A stretch of 64,000 nt of DNA from Mucilaginibacter terrigena (GTDB lineage: Bacteria; Bacteroidota; Bacteroidia; Sphingobacteriales; Sphingobacteriaceae): NCBI RefSeq assembly GCF_004168255.1, contig NZ_SEWG01000005.1, forward strand, positions 310,001-374,000. The letters are read 5' to 3'. Below are positions 1 through 8,161 of this stretch, in pieces. The notes under the pieces were generated by a model. The model had not been told where the DNA came from, did no database searches, and worked only from the letters and a program-made list of their open reading frames with translations. Each line of letters opens with the position of its first letter. Positions within the stretch are counted from its first letter, which is position 1. The position numbers and the translations under genes were made by a program.

Positions 1-297
1 GAGGAGTATAACAAGCTATCGGTGAAGCTGGAATTGCAGGCCGATTTTTATGCCGGTGTTTGGGCTTATTATGAAAAGAACCTGAAGAATGTATTAGACC
101 CCGGCGATATTGAAGAAGCACTTAATGCCGCCCACCAGATTGGCGACGACCGCCTGCAAAAGGAATACCAGGGCGAAGTGCACCCCGATAGTTTTACACA
201 TGGTACCAGCGCCCAGCGCATGTATTGGTTTAAAAAGGGGTACGAAACGGGCGATGTAAGGCAAGGCAATACTTTTGCAGCGCCGGATCTTGAGTAG
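1..297 (+). CDS. YpfJ-type neutral zinc metallopeptidase, 3' part only
   Basis: The frame is open from the first base of the window and stops at 297, so the gene is cut by the window edge and its start lies upstream. The visible 98 residues carry [13 protein letters not shown], then [30 protein letters not shown] and a closing GYETGD. This order is typical of the C-terminal half of the YpfJ/KPN_02809 family of membrane-anchored putative zinc peptidases. The Glu of LELQAD lies where the third zinc ligand is expected; the HExxH helix would be upstream. An internal GTG at 22 would leave no catalytic centre and is not the real start. The substrate is unknown in the family. Confidence 0.85.
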   Translation, partial: EEYNKLSVKLELQADFYAGVWAYYEKNLKNVLDPGDIEEALNAAHQIGDDRLQKEYQGEVHPDSFTHGTSAQRMYWFKKGYETGDVRQGNTFAAPDLE

Positions 298-300
298 ATA

Positions 301-321
301 AATGTTCACGTTCACGTTTGC
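301..321. repeat. 21-base dispersed repeat, copy 1
   Basis: A 21-base string just after the YpfJ stop is present again in reverse complement at 53645-53665. It is built on the degenerate unit ACGTGAACGTGAAC. The rest of the 145-base gap up to plsC holds only a weak hairpin (AATGGTG paired with CACCATT around 374-406). Confidence 0.6.
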
Positions 322-442
322 GCATGCAGGCGATTTTTTGCAATTAGCTTATAATCAGGTAATTGAATTCCAAAATGGTGGCGGAGTTGTGTCACCATTC
401 TATTGGATTGAATTGTTATGGACTATTAATCGAAGATGCTAT

Positions 443-1180
443 TTAACTCGGGTCAACAATGGCCCTGATCCTGTCTTCGGCCTGCTTTACCAGTTCATCA
501 ACAGGGGCGGTACCAGGTTCAATGGGTTCCAATACCTCCCATTTCATGGGTGTAAAGGTGTTTAGCGGGTACAGGCCGTATTGTATCATTTTCCAGCTAT
601 CGGTAATGGCTACCGGCACCAGCAGCGCATCGGGGCATTTCTTTAAAAGGGTAGCCACGCCTGCCGATTGGAAAGGTTTTACCCTGCCATCTTTTGAGCG
701 TGTACCTTCGGGGAAGATCACGGCCCCCCATTTATTATCCTTCATCCGGCCGGCAAATTTTATCAGTTCGGTAATGGATTGCCGCGGGTCTTTCCTGTTG
801 ATGTTGGCACCGCCCCCATGTTTTAGGTTAAAGGATATGGATGGGACACCTTTAGTTAATTCTACCTTCGAGATAAACTTTGCGTGATACTTACGCAGGT
901 AATATATCATGGGGGGTATATCGAATAGGCTTTGATGATTGGCCAAAAAAATAATAGGCCGGCCAAGCGGCAGGTTTTGTTTATTAATGAAGATAACCCT
1001 GTTGAACAAAATGTAAAAGGTGTGCAGCAAAAAGAAGTTTAATATATCCACCGATTTTTTATGTGCCGAATACCCGCCCAGTTTAAGGCACAGCCACTGT
1101 ATAGGGTGAAATATCACCAGCGATAAAAGAAATGCAAAAATGGCAAATGGGGATAGGATATACCCTAAAAACTTTTTCAT
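443..1180 (-). CDS. plsC: 1-acyl-sn-glycerol-3-phosphate acyltransferase
   Basis: This 245-residue protein is a PlsC/LPLAT acyltransferase that adds the second acyl chain to lysophosphatidic acid in the inner membrane. It has the H-x4-D catalytic block in NHQSLFD (H82, D87) and the substrate block FPEGTRSKDG (156-165). Hydrophobic stretches at about 6-35 and 46-65 anchor it. The length is normal. It lies 47 bases after the NUDIX gene on the same strand. A good TAnnTTTG element ends 8 bases before its ATG, so it may also be transcribed alone. Confidence 0.9.
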   Translation of the reverse strand: MKKFLGYILSPFAIFAFLLSLVIFHPIQWLCLKLGGYSAHKKSVDILNFFLLHTFYILFNRVIFINKQNLPLGRPIIFLANHQSLFDIPPMIYYLRKYHAKFISKVELTKGVPSISFNLKHGGGANINRKDPRQSITELIKFAGRMKDNKWGAVIFPEGTRSKDGRVKPFQSAGVATLLKKCPDALLVPVAITDSWKMIQYGLYPLNTFTPMKWEVLEPIEPGTAPVDELVKQAEDRIRAIVDPS

Positions 1181-1188
1181 GCGCCCGG

Positions 1189-1196
1189 CAAATTTA
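1189..1196 (-). promoter_or_regulatory. Bacteroidota -7 promoter element of plsC
   Basis: On the minus strand the bases read TAAATTTG, a full match to TAnnTTTG, and end 8 bases before the plsC ATG. A transcript starting 5-7 bases further on would have almost no leader. No clear -33 TTTG was seen. Confidence 0.5.
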
Positions 1197-1227
1197 AAGT
1201 TTTTTTGAAGATTTGATAAACCTTACT

Positions 1228-1788
1228 TTACAAAGTGTCCTCTAACTGCATTAAACGGGCTTTCAATACAGCCGCCACCGCCAACGAATCGGTTATTTCG
1301 CCGGCACAAACCATGCGGTAAACTTCCTCAAATGGCACTTTTTTTACAACGAGCTGCTCGGTATCCTCGGGCTCGGCCTCAAACTGTTGCAGGCCGCGGG
1401 CAACGTACAGTATGCACAGTTCATCGCTAACCGAATTGGACAGGTGCATCCGCTGGATCTCTGTCCATTTCGATGCTTTCAATCCTGTTTCTTCCAGTAG
1501 TTCCCGCTTCGCCGATTCCAAAGGGTCGACACCAATAATGCCGCCACCTTCGGGCAATTCCCAGCTGTATTGGTTCAGGGTAAAGCGGTCTTGGCCAACA
1601 AGGTAAGTGTTCATATCATCATCCAGGGGCAAAATGCCGATGGCTATATTTTTGTAATGCACCTGCCCGTAAATGCCCGGGTTGCCCGATGGGTTGATCA
1701 CCTGGTACTCGGTAACGTTTATCCACGGGTTATCGTAAATTTCCTTTTCTGAGGTTATTTTCCAGGGATTGGCTTCGGGGTGCTGCAT
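1228..1788 (-). CDS. NUDIX hydrolase (ADP-ribose pyrophosphatase-like)
   Basis: This 186-residue protein has one NUDIX fold. The box spans about residues 82-103 and ends in RELLEETGL, which supplies the catalytic and metal-binding glutamates. The first conserved Glu of the box (six residues after the first Gly) is Val here, in GIIGVDPLE. That Glu is structural in characterised members, so activity is probably retained. The ELPEGGG lead-in suggests nucleotide-sugar or ADP-ribose substrates rather than dNTPs, but specificity cannot be read from the sequence. A near-match promoter element (TACCTTTA, 1793-1800) precedes it; plsC follows. Confidence 0.85.
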   Translation of the reverse strand: MQHPEANPWKITSEKEIYDNPWINVTEYQVINPSGNPGIYGQVHYKNIAIGILPLDDDMNTYLVGQDRFTLNQYSWELPEGGGIIGVDPLESAKRELLEETGLKASKWTEIQRMHLSNSVSDELCILYVARGLQQFEAEPEDTEQLVVKKVPFEEVYRMVCAGEITDSLAVAAVLKARLMQLEDTL

Positions 1789-1888
1789 AGGGTAAAGGTA
1801 GGGAATATGTCCGTTTTTTTAAGCGTTGCAATGCAATCGCTAAACATGTTAAGCAGTCGTTATAGACGAGCGCAAGTAATACCACCAT

Positions 1889-1915
1889 GTCATTGCGAGC
1901 GATAGCGCGGCAATC
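1889..1915. repeat. Half copy of a REP-like palindromic element
   Basis: Starts GTCATTGCGAGCGATAGCGC and ends GGCAATCT. It matches, with one indel, the reverse complement of the right arm of the large element between nuoF and nuoG (about 19080-19106). No full right arm is seen here, so this looks like a single-unit or decayed copy. Confidence 0.7.
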
Positions 1916-1984
1916 TTCGATAGACAGTTCGTCGATCAGTACTTCGTGAGGAATGGCATTATACTTTATGAGCCGTCAGTGGAT

Positions 1985-2015
1985 GTTACTTTCTTTTCTC
2001 TCAAAAGAAAGTAAC
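1985..2015. repeat. Perfect 13-bp inverted repeat
   Basis: GTTACTTTCTTTT and its exact complement are separated by five bases. It lies in the 354-base gap between the NUDIX gene and the EamA gene. The gap otherwise holds the REP half copy and no supported gene; the open frames there overlap the end of the transporter and have no family features. Confidence 0.7.
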
Positions 2016-2142
2016 CAAAGAAAAGTCGCGGCTGCGCCCTGCTCTGTGAAAGTTAGTGCTTTATCAGTTCCTGTGCTACCCGAACAGGCCAATGCCGCAT
2101 TTTTAGCTAACGTTCCGTTCGTCAGGCTCGCAATAAAATCCC

Positions 2143-3081
2143 TTAATCCGGCGAATCTGCTAAATCCCGGTTCCGTTTCAAATACCCCGGCACATTCACC
2201 AACAGTATCCCTGCTAAAATCACAAATAAACAAATCAATTGCGCAGTATTCACATGCTCGTTTATCAGCAGCCAGCCTAAAAACACGGCAACAACCGGGT
2301 TTACATAAGTATGCGTACTGATGATGGCCGGCGGCTTGATACTGATGAGCCAAACAAAGGAAAGATAAGCCAGCAGCGAACCAAAGACGATTAAAAAGAT
2401 CAACCCGCCCCAGGCTTGCAGGCTAACGGAAGCAAACGAGAAACCAACCTGCTCGCTTTTGGCAAAGGCAATAAAGGCGCTTGCCGCACCTGCTGCCAGT
2501 AGCTGGATGCTGGCGTTCATAGTAGACGAGCTGTTGCCCTTGCTGTCTTTGGTGATTAACGATCCCAGCACCCAAAGCACAGCGCTAAATAATACCACTA
2601 TACTGGCAATAGTCGCCATGGGCGATGGGTTAGCTACCGCCACACCCAGCTTTAAAAACAGGAAGATGCCGGTAAAGCCAATGAGCAGGCCGCTGATGAT
2701 GTATTTATTGGAGAAATATTCCGACCAGTTCTTTCTATCCAGCAACAAAAATATAAGCGGCTCGGTGGCAACCAGTATCGCGGCCTGGCCCGAGCTGATG
2801 TATTGCTCGGCCCAGGCTATCATGCCCGTGCCGCCTACCAGCATCATGGTACCGCTGAGTGCATGCCGAAGCAGGAGTTTGCCTTTTGGTAGTTGCTCGC
2901 CTTTAATTTTACACCAGGCAAGCATCAATATCCCGGCACTTAAATAACGCAGGCCAACCAATATAAACGGCGGGAAACTTTGCAGCCCGTAAGCCACCGC
3001 CAGATAGGTAGAGCCCCATATGATATAGATGTTGAAGAACGCGAAGGCAACCAGTAAGGGCGAAGCAAGTTTTTTCGTCAT
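2143..3081 (-). CDS. EamA/DMT-superfamily transporter
   Basis: This 312-residue integral membrane protein has about ten hydrophobic segments forming two EamA repeats (roughly 10-145 and 160-300). The start has the IIWGSTYLA signature, and PPFILVGLRYLSAG marks the second helix region. It resembles YedA/RhaT-type exporters of metabolites or amino acids; the substrate is unknown. The C-terminal tail is short, basic then acidic (KRNRDLADSPD). It lies downstream of metK but is separated from it by a terminator, so it is probably an independent unit. Confidence 0.85.
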   Translation of the reverse strand: MTKKLASPLLVAFAFFNIYIIWGSTYLAVAYGLQSFPPFILVGLRYLSAGILMLAWCKIKGEQLPKGKLLLRHALSGTMMLVGGTGMIAWAEQYISSGQAAILVATEPLIFLLLDRKNWSEYFSNKYIISGLLIGFTGIFLFLKLGVAVANPSPMATIASIVVLFSAVLWVLGSLITKDSKGNSSSTMNASIQLLAAGAASAFIAFAKSEQVGFSFASVSLQAWGGLIFLIVFGSLLAYLSFVWLISIKPPAIISTHTYVNPVVAVFLGWLLINEHVNTAQLICLFVILAGILLVNVPGYLKRNRDLADSPD

Positions 3082-3107
3082 TGCGTATTGTGGCTTAGGG
3101 ATTTAAC

Positions 3108-3137
3108 AAAAAAGGCGCCCCATTGTGGTGCGCCTTT
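3108..3137 (-). terminator. Intrinsic terminator of metK
   Basis: Read on the minus strand, AAAGGCGC and GCGCCTTT form a stem around a 12-base loop, and the right arm runs straight into a T-tract. It lies between the metK stop (3160) and the EamA start (3081). Confidence 0.75.
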
Positions 3138-3159
3138 GTATATTTATCAGTTTGTCTTA

Positions 3160-4410
3160 TTACAAACCGAAAGCGCTTTTTACTTTATCAACGTAGTCAA
3201 GCTTTTCCCAGGTAAACAGTTCCACCTCGCGGGTTACGGTGCTGCCATCGTGCGCGTTGAACGATTTGGTTACCGTTTCGCTTGGGCGGCCAAAGTGTCC
3301 GTATGCAGCGGTTTCACTGTATATCGGGTTACGCAGTTTAAAGCGGGTCTCGATAGCGTATGGCGTCATGTTGAAGATCTCTTCAACTTTTTTAGCTATC
3401 TCGCCATCGTTTAAACCAACTTTAGCGGTGCCGTAAGTGTTTACGTAAATACCCATTGGTTTTGCAACACCAATAGCGTACGATACCTGCACCAATATTT
3501 CGTTACAAACACCGGCAGCTACCAGGTTTTTAGCGATGTGGCGGGTTGCGTAAGCAGCAGAGCGGTCAACCTTTGATGGGTCTTTACCACTGAAAGCACC
3601 GCCACCATGTGCACCTTTGCCACCGTAGGTATCTACAATAATTTTGCGGCCGGTTAAGCCGGTATCGCCATGCGGGCCACCTATCACAAATTTACCGGTT
3701 GGGTTAATGTGGTAGGTAATATCGTTGTTAAAGAAGTGGGCGTATTTTGGATATTTTGCCTTAACACGCGGGATAAGGATCTCTACAATGTCCTTGCTTA
3801 TTTTTGAAAGCATGGCTTCTTCCTCGCCAAAATCATCATGCTGGGTCGAGATAACTATAGCATCTATGCGGGTAGGCTGGTTATCATCGCTGTACTCTAA
3901 AGTAACCTGCGATTTTGCATCCGGGCGAAGGTATTTGATGTCGGTATTTTCGCGACGGATAACGGCCAGTTCGCGTAATAAAGCGTGGGCGATATCTAAA
4001 GCCAATGGCATGTAGTTGTCAGTTTCGATGGTGGCATAACCAAACATCATCCCCTGGTCGCCTGCGCCCTGCTCTTCTTTAGCCTTGCGATCAACACCCT
4101 GGTTAATATCAGGCGATTGCTCGTGAATGGCGGATAACACACCGCAAGAGCTGCCGTCAAACATATACTCGCCTTTGGTATAGCCAATACGGTTTATTAC
4201 ATCGCGGGCAATTTTTTGTACATCTAAATAAGCTTTTGATTTTACCTCGCCGGCTAAAATAACCTGCCCGGTTGTTACCAGCGTTTCGCAGGCCACCTTC
4301 GACTCGGGGTCGAATGCTAAAAAGTTATCAATTAACGCGTCCGAGATCTGGTCGGCAACTTTATCCGGGTGCCCTTCTGATACGGATTCGGATGTAAATA
4401 AGTATGGCAT
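3160..4410 (-). CDS. metK: S-adenosylmethionine synthetase
   Basis: This enzyme makes S-adenosylmethionine from methionine and ATP in the cytosol. The 416-residue protein has the full set of family motifs: [13 protein letters not shown] near residue 13, the signature [12 protein letters not shown] (115-126) and the glycine-rich GGGAFSGKD loop (269-277), with [16 protein letters not shown] before it. The length is slightly above the usual 380-400 because of an insert around the KEEQ region. It is a single gene ended by the terminator at 3108-3137. The 230-base region upstream folds into two competing hairpins that may control it. Confidence 0.97.
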   Translation of the reverse strand: MPYLFTSESVSEGHPDKVADQISDALIDNFLAFDPESKVACETLVTTGQVILAGEVKSKAYLDVQKIARDVINRIGYTKGEYMFDGSSCGVLSAIHEQSPDINQGVDRKAKEEQGAGDQGMMFGYATIETDNYMPLALDIAHALLRELAVIRRENTDIKYLRPDAKSQVTLEYSDDNQPTRIDAIVISTQHDDFGEEEAMLSKISKDIVEILIPRVKAKYPKYAHFFNNDITYHINPTGKFVIGGPHGDTGLTGRKIIVDTYGGKGAHGGGAFSGKDPSKVDRSAAYATRHIAKNLVAAGVCNEILVQVSYAIGVAKPMGIYVNTYGTAKVGLNDGEIAKKVEEIFNMTPYAIETRFKLRNPIYSETAAYGHFGRPSETVTKSFNAHDGSTVTREVELFTWEKLDYVDKVKSAFGL

Positions 4411-4471
4411 ATTATAATTAAATAAACGTTAAAACCGAAAGGTGAATAAACTATTTTGAAACGTTGTAAAA

Positions 4472-4521
4472 GGAGCAGGGTTAGCACTTTTTTACGTGGT
4501 TGCTCCCGATAGCTATCGGGA
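4472..4521 (-). promoter_or_regulatory. Structured metK leader with two competing hairpins (possible SAM-responsive element)
   Basis: In the metK sense, a perfect 18-base palindrome (TCCCGATAGCTATCGGGA, 4504-4521) is followed by GCAACC, a small CAC/GTG stem, GTGCTAA and CCTGCTCC. GGAGCA (4501-4506) can pair with TGCTCC (4472-4477). That helix shares bases 4504-4506 with the palindrome, so only one of the two can form. The order GCAACC...GTGCTAA.CCTGC resembles the 3' half of SAM-I riboswitches, but I could not find the 5' P1/P2 half. The palindrome alone may be an interspersed repeat. Confidence 0.3.
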
Positions 4522-4616
4522 ACGGCCTTAATGTCCCAAAATAAACGGGGGCGTTAAATCAGTCCACTTTCGGGTGGCAAAAATAAAACAATTTTTCACA
4601 AAGCCGAAAATACATT

Positions 4617-4624
4617 TACTTTTG
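4617..4624 (+). promoter_or_regulatory. -7 promoter element of the lipid kinase gene
   Basis: TACTTTTG matches TAnnTTTG exactly, with a T-run at 4592-4596 about 20 bases upstream in the -33 position. It ends 20 bases before the TTG start codon at 4645. Confidence 0.55.
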
Positions 4625-4644
4625 CCCGTTGTAAACCTATATAG

Positions 4645-5565
4645 TTGAAAAGGAAAGCTTTATTTATAATAAACCCGGTATCGGGAGGGAAGAAAAAAGA
4701 TGGTGTGCCGGAGCTTGTAGAGAAGTACCTTGACCCAACTGTTTTTGAATACGATATAGAATTTACCACCGGTATATTCCACGCGCACGACCTGGCGAGG
4801 GCGGCCGTGGGCGAGTACGAGGTAATTGTAGCCGTTGGTGGCGATGGTACGGTTAACGAGGTAGCATCGGCAATAGCCGGTACCGATACGGTGCTGGGTA
4901 TTATGCCCTATGGCTCGGGTAATGGACTGGCCCGGTTCCTGGGCATCCCGATGGATGCCGCGGAAGCGCTTAAAACCATGAATTTTGGACGTACCATTAG
5001 TATTGACGCCGGCAAAATGAACGGGCAATGGTTTTTTAATATGGCCGGGATGGGTTTTGACGCCCACATTAGCCACGTATTTGCCAATGGCAGCGAGAAA
5101 CGCGGGTTTGTGAGCTACTTTAAATCATCCATAAAAGAGATCTCCAACTATCAGTCAAAAACTTACCATGTAGAAATTGACGGCGTGCCGTACGACCGCG
5201 AAGCCTTTATGCTGAGCATGGCCAATTCATCGCAGTACGGTAATAACGCGCACGTATCGCCGCATGCATCGGTGCAGGACGGGATGCTGGATGTCTGTAT
5301 CATTAAACCGTTCCCGCTGTGGCGCTTCCCCGAAATGGGCCTGCGTATGTTCACCAAATCGGCGGATAGTTCAAAGTATGTAGAGATCATAAAAGGTAAA
5401 AACATCCACATTACCCGGCAGCAGGAAGGCCCCATCCACCTGGATGGCGAACCGCAGGTTGCAGGCACGGATATAAAAATTGAAGTGGTGCCAGGCGCGT
5501 TAAACGTTATTGTTGGGGCTGCGTATAAGCCCCACCCAAACCCTCCCCGAGAGGGAGGGCTTTAG
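4645..5565 (+). CDS. Diacylglycerol/lipid kinase, YegS-type, with repeat-derived tail
   Basis: This 306-residue protein phosphorylates a lipid such as diacylglycerol. It has NPVSGG at 10-15, GGDGTVNE at 65-72 and PYGSGNGLAR at 88-97, the nucleotide- and lipid-binding blocks of the DAGK catalytic family. The start is TTG: an in-frame TAG sits directly before it, and any later start would lose NPVSGG. The last 14 or so codons (from about 5524) are read from a dispersed repeat, giving a tail ending PHPNPPREGGL that is not part of the fold. The native stop codon seems to have been replaced when the repeat inserted. Confidence 0.9.
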   Translation: MKRKALFIINPVSGGKKKDGVPELVEKYLDPTVFEYDIEFTTGIFHAHDLARAAVGEYEVIVAVGGDGTVNEVASAIAGTDTVLGIMPYGSGNGLARFLGIPMDAAEALKTMNFGRTISIDAGKMNGQWFFNMAGMGFDAHISHVFANGSEKRGFVSYFKSSIKEISNYQSKTYHVEIDGVPYDREAFMLSMANSSQYGNNAHVSPHASVQDGMLDVCIIKPFPLWRFPEMGLRMFTKSADSSKYVEIIKGKNIHITRQQEGPIHLDGEPQVAGTDIKIEVVPGALNVIVGAAYKPHPNPPREGGL

Positions 5566-5730
5566 AGCATTTAAACATATTTAAAAAAGTCTCTCCGCTA
5601 ACCAGCGGAGGAGATTAGAGGGGGCTTAAGCCCCACCCAACCCTCCCCGAGAGGGAGGGCTTAAGGGCATTTAAATATATTTAAAAAAGTCTCTCCGCTA
5701 ACCAGCGGAGGAGATTTAGAGGGGGCTTAA
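5528..5730. repeat. Two tandem copies of a 101-base G/C-stem repeat
   Basis: Copy 1 starts at 5528 and copy 2 at 5629. Each begins AGCCCCACCCAA, has CCTCCCCGAGAGGGAGGGC, an AT-rich middle, then CTCTCCGCTAACCAGCGGAG and GAGATTTAGAGGGGGCTT. Both ends and the CCGCT/AGCGG block are self-complementary. A related single copy lies at 22606-22723. A further fragment (AGAGGGGG, 5751-5758) sits four bases before the next gene's ATG. Confidence 0.9.
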
Positions 5731-5762
5731 TTTAGAGGGGCTAAAATAAAAGAGGGGGCTAT

Positions 5763-6098
5763 ATGGCAAAGAAAAATTTCACCGGCATCATGTATTCTAC
5801 CGATCCTGATTTCGAATACCAGGAAGAGGGCGCGGGCGGGCAGCAAACCCTGCCGCCACAGCAGCAAAACTTAAAGATATTTTTAGACAGGATAAAAGGC
5901 AACAAATTGGTAACCCGCGTAAGCGGCTTTATCGGGGTGGATGCCGACCTGGAAGTTATCGGCAAAAAACTGAAAACCAAATGCGGTGTTGGCGGCTCTG
6001 TTAAGGATGGCGAGATACTGCTGCAGGGCGATTTTAGGGATAAGGTGTTAACCATGCTGCAAACGGATGGTTATAAGGCAAAAAAGGCCGGGGGATAG
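5763..6098 (+). CDS. yciH: SUI1/YciH-family translation initiation factor-like protein
   Basis: A 111-residue protein of the eIF1/SUI1 family. The SUI1 domain covers about residues 45-108, with the family run [17 protein letters not shown], then LQGDFRDK near the end. In E. coli the YciH homologue affects start-codon selection during initiation; the exact role in Bacteroidota is inferred from that. The start is set by the conserved [13 protein letters not shown] opening. AGAGGGGG, part of the upstream repeat, sits four bases before the ATG like a strong ribosome-binding site. Confidence 0.88.
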   Translation: MAKKNFTGIMYSTDPDFEYQEEGAGGQQTLPPQQQNLKIFLDRIKGNKLVTRVSGFIGVDADLEVIGKKLKTKCGVGGSVKDGEILLQGDFRDKVLTMLQTDGYKAKKAGG

Positions 6099-6198
6099 TG
6101 TATCGGGATTAATTTTATTTATCATTGTTAATGGCTTGCTGTCAGCCAGTTACACAGTGTGTAAAATATACATTATGTAAATAAATATTGCAAAACGC

Positions 6199-6230
6199 TT
6201 GTTTCTTAGTGTATCAAAAGGGTAATTTTG
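6199..6230 (+). promoter_or_regulatory. Promoter of pckA
   Basis: TAATTTTG (6223-6230) is a perfect -7 element, with TTG at 6199-6201 upstream of a 21-base spacer. The predicted start site is about 6236, leaving a leader of some 20 bases before the ATG at 6259. Confidence 0.5.
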
Positions 6231-6258
6231 GGGCAACCAATTATAAATTATCTTCTTA

Positions 6259-7863
6259 ATGAACAGCATGAATAACCGGGTACCCGATTTAGGGTATCTA
6301 AACCTGGCTAATGGCCCTGCTATTTTATACCAGCTAACCCCTGCACAACTTGTTGAAGCCGCAATAAAAAGGAACGAAGGCGTACTGAGCGACTCCGGCG
6401 CCCTGGCTATTGATACCGGTAAATTTACCGGCCGCTCGCCTAAAGACCGCTTTATTGTTGACGACCACGTTACCCATGATAATGTATGGTGGGGCAGCAT
6501 CAATTTTAAGTTTGATGGCGCGAAATTTAACGCCTTATATAATAAGATGGCCAAATACCTGGCCGGTAAAGAAATTTTTGTGCGCGATTCCTGCGCCTGC
6601 GCTAACGAAAAATACCATATCGATATCCGGGTGATCACCGAAACAGCTTACCAGAACCTGTTTGTGCACCACCTGTTCATCCGCCCAGAGGTGGTTAACC
6701 CCGAGAGCCGGCCCGAGTGGACCATTATTGCCGCACCCGGCTTTATGGCCGACCCTGAAAAGGACGGTACCCGCCAGCCAAACTTCTCTATCATCAGCTT
6801 TAGCAAAAAAACAATACTGATAGGAGGTACAGGTTACACCGGCGAGATCAAGAAAGCCATTTTTTCGGTATTGAACTTTGTGCTGCCGCACGATAAGCAG
6901 GTGCTGTCGATGCATTGCTCGGCCAATACGGGCAGCAAAGGCGATACCGCGATATTCTTCGGACTATCGGGCACGGGTAAAACCACCCTTTCTGCCGACC
7001 CCGACCGCGGCCTGATAGGCGACGACGAACACGGCTGGAGCGATTACACCATATTTAATTTTGAAGGCGGCTGCTACGCCAAATGCTCGGGCCTTACCGC
7101 CGAAAAGGAACCGCAGATCTTCAGCGCCATTAAATACGGCGCGCTGTTAGAGAATGTGAACTTCTTCCCCGGTACACGCAGGGTTAATTTTAATAATATA
7201 GATAAGACGGAGAATACACGCGTTGCCTACCCTTTATCTAATGTAAGCAATGCCGTTATCCCGTCAATCGGTGCATCGCCAAAAAACATCTTCTTTTTAA
7301 CTGCCGATGCTTTTGGGATACTGCCCCCCATATCAAAACTAACGCCCGAACAGGCCATGTACCACTTTATATCGGGATACACAGCCAAAATAGCCGGTAC
7401 CGAAACCGGTATTACCGAACCCAAGGCTACCTTCTCGGCCTGCTTTGGCGAAGCCTTTTTGCCGCTGCACCCTGTAGAGTACGCTAAACTGCTGGGTAAA
7501 AAGATAAAAGACCACCAGGTAAATGTATGGCTGGTAAACACCGGCTGGACCGGCGGTGCCTATGGAACAGGCCAGCGTATGAAGCTTGCCTATACCCGCG
7601 CCATGATAACCGCTGCAATGAACGGGGTGCTTGACCATGTGCATTACCACCAGCACCCTATGTTTAATATGATGATACCGCTTACCTGCCCCAATGTGCC
7701 CGATGAAGTGCTTGACCCTAAGAACACTTGGGCCAACGCTGAAAATTATGAGGATAATGCAAACAAGCTGGCTACAGCCTTTGTTAATAATTTTGAAAAA
7801 TATGCCGCATATAGCACCGCTGAGATAATAAATGCAGGCCCAAATACGGTATTAGCCGTGTAG
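6259..7863 (+). CDS. pckA: Phosphoenolpyruvate carboxykinase (ATP)
   Basis: This enzyme converts oxaloacetate and ATP to phosphoenolpyruvate and CO2, the entry step of gluconeogenesis. The 534-residue length is normal. FTGRSPKDRFIV (56-67) binds substrate, GLSGTGKTTLS (235-245) is the P-loop, and LIGDDEHGW (252-260) is the kinase-2/metal site. It stands alone, between its own promoter and a strong hairpin terminator. A second in-frame ATG at 6268 is an equally possible start. Confidence 0.97.
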   Translation: MNSMNNRVPDLGYLNLANGPAILYQLTPAQLVEAAIKRNEGVLSDSGALAIDTGKFTGRSPKDRFIVDDHVTHDNVWWGSINFKFDGAKFNALYNKMAKYLAGKEIFVRDSCACANEKYHIDIRVITETAYQNLFVHHLFIRPEVVNPESRPEWTIIAAPGFMADPEKDGTRQPNFSIISFSKKTILIGGTGYTGEIKKAIFSVLNFVLPHDKQVLSMHCSANTGSKGDTAIFFGLSGTGKTTLSADPDRGLIGDDEHGWSDYTIFNFEGGCYAKCSGLTAEKEPQIFSAIKYGALLENVNFFPGTRRVNFNNIDKTENTRVAYPLSNVSNAVIPSIGASPKNIFFLTADAFGILPPISKLTPEQAMYHFISGYTAKIAGTETGITEPKATFSACFGEAFLPLHPVEYAKLLGKKIKDHQVNVWLVNTGWTGGAYGTGQRMKLAYTRAMITAAMNGVLDHVHYHQHPMFNMMIPLTCPNVPDEVLDPKNTWANAENYEDNANKLATAFVNNFEKYAAYSTAEIINAGPNTVLAV

Positions 7864-7945
7864 TTAGACGGTATTATATCACTACTGTTACATACTTTTT
7901 ATAAGTTAGGGCTTGTTATTATTAAAAAAAATGGGTTGTATTGTA

Positions 7946-7974
7946 AAAAATTGTCTGCCTGACAGACAATTTTT
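7946..7974. terminator. Terminator downstream of pckA
   Basis: ATTGTCTG and CAGACAAT pair around a five-base loop. The stem is lengthened by flanking A and T runs to about 12 pairs, and a T-rich tract follows. It lies 85 bases after the pckA stop. The remaining bases up to exbB are AT-rich promoter sequence. Confidence 0.8.
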
Positions 7975-8079
7975 CTGTTTCAGAGCGTTATGTAATCACC
8001 AATTTACAAAACGCTTTAAGCTGTATATTAAATTATTATAAAGAATTGCATAAAAAGTTTTTTTATTTCATTTAAATTC

Positions 8080-8087
8080 TATTTTTG
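8080..8087 (+). promoter_or_regulatory. -7 promoter element of the exb-ton cluster
   Basis: TATTTTTG, an exact TAnnTTTG match, preceded by a T-rich stretch (8058-8065) in the -33 region and followed by a leader of about 70 bases to exbB. Confidence 0.45.
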
Positions 8088-8161
8088 TTATTCGCTAAAA
8101 ACGCACACATTTTTTATTAACTTATATTATAAACAAAACGAAAACTAAAATTTAAAAAGTA

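Noticed and set aside
1953..2353. Genes in the gap between NUDIX and EamA
   Set aside because: Both open frames consist of repeat sequence plus the 3' end of the transporter.
5528..5730. CRISPR array
   Set aside because: Only two whole-unit copies with no spacers; a dispersed palindromic repeat explains it.
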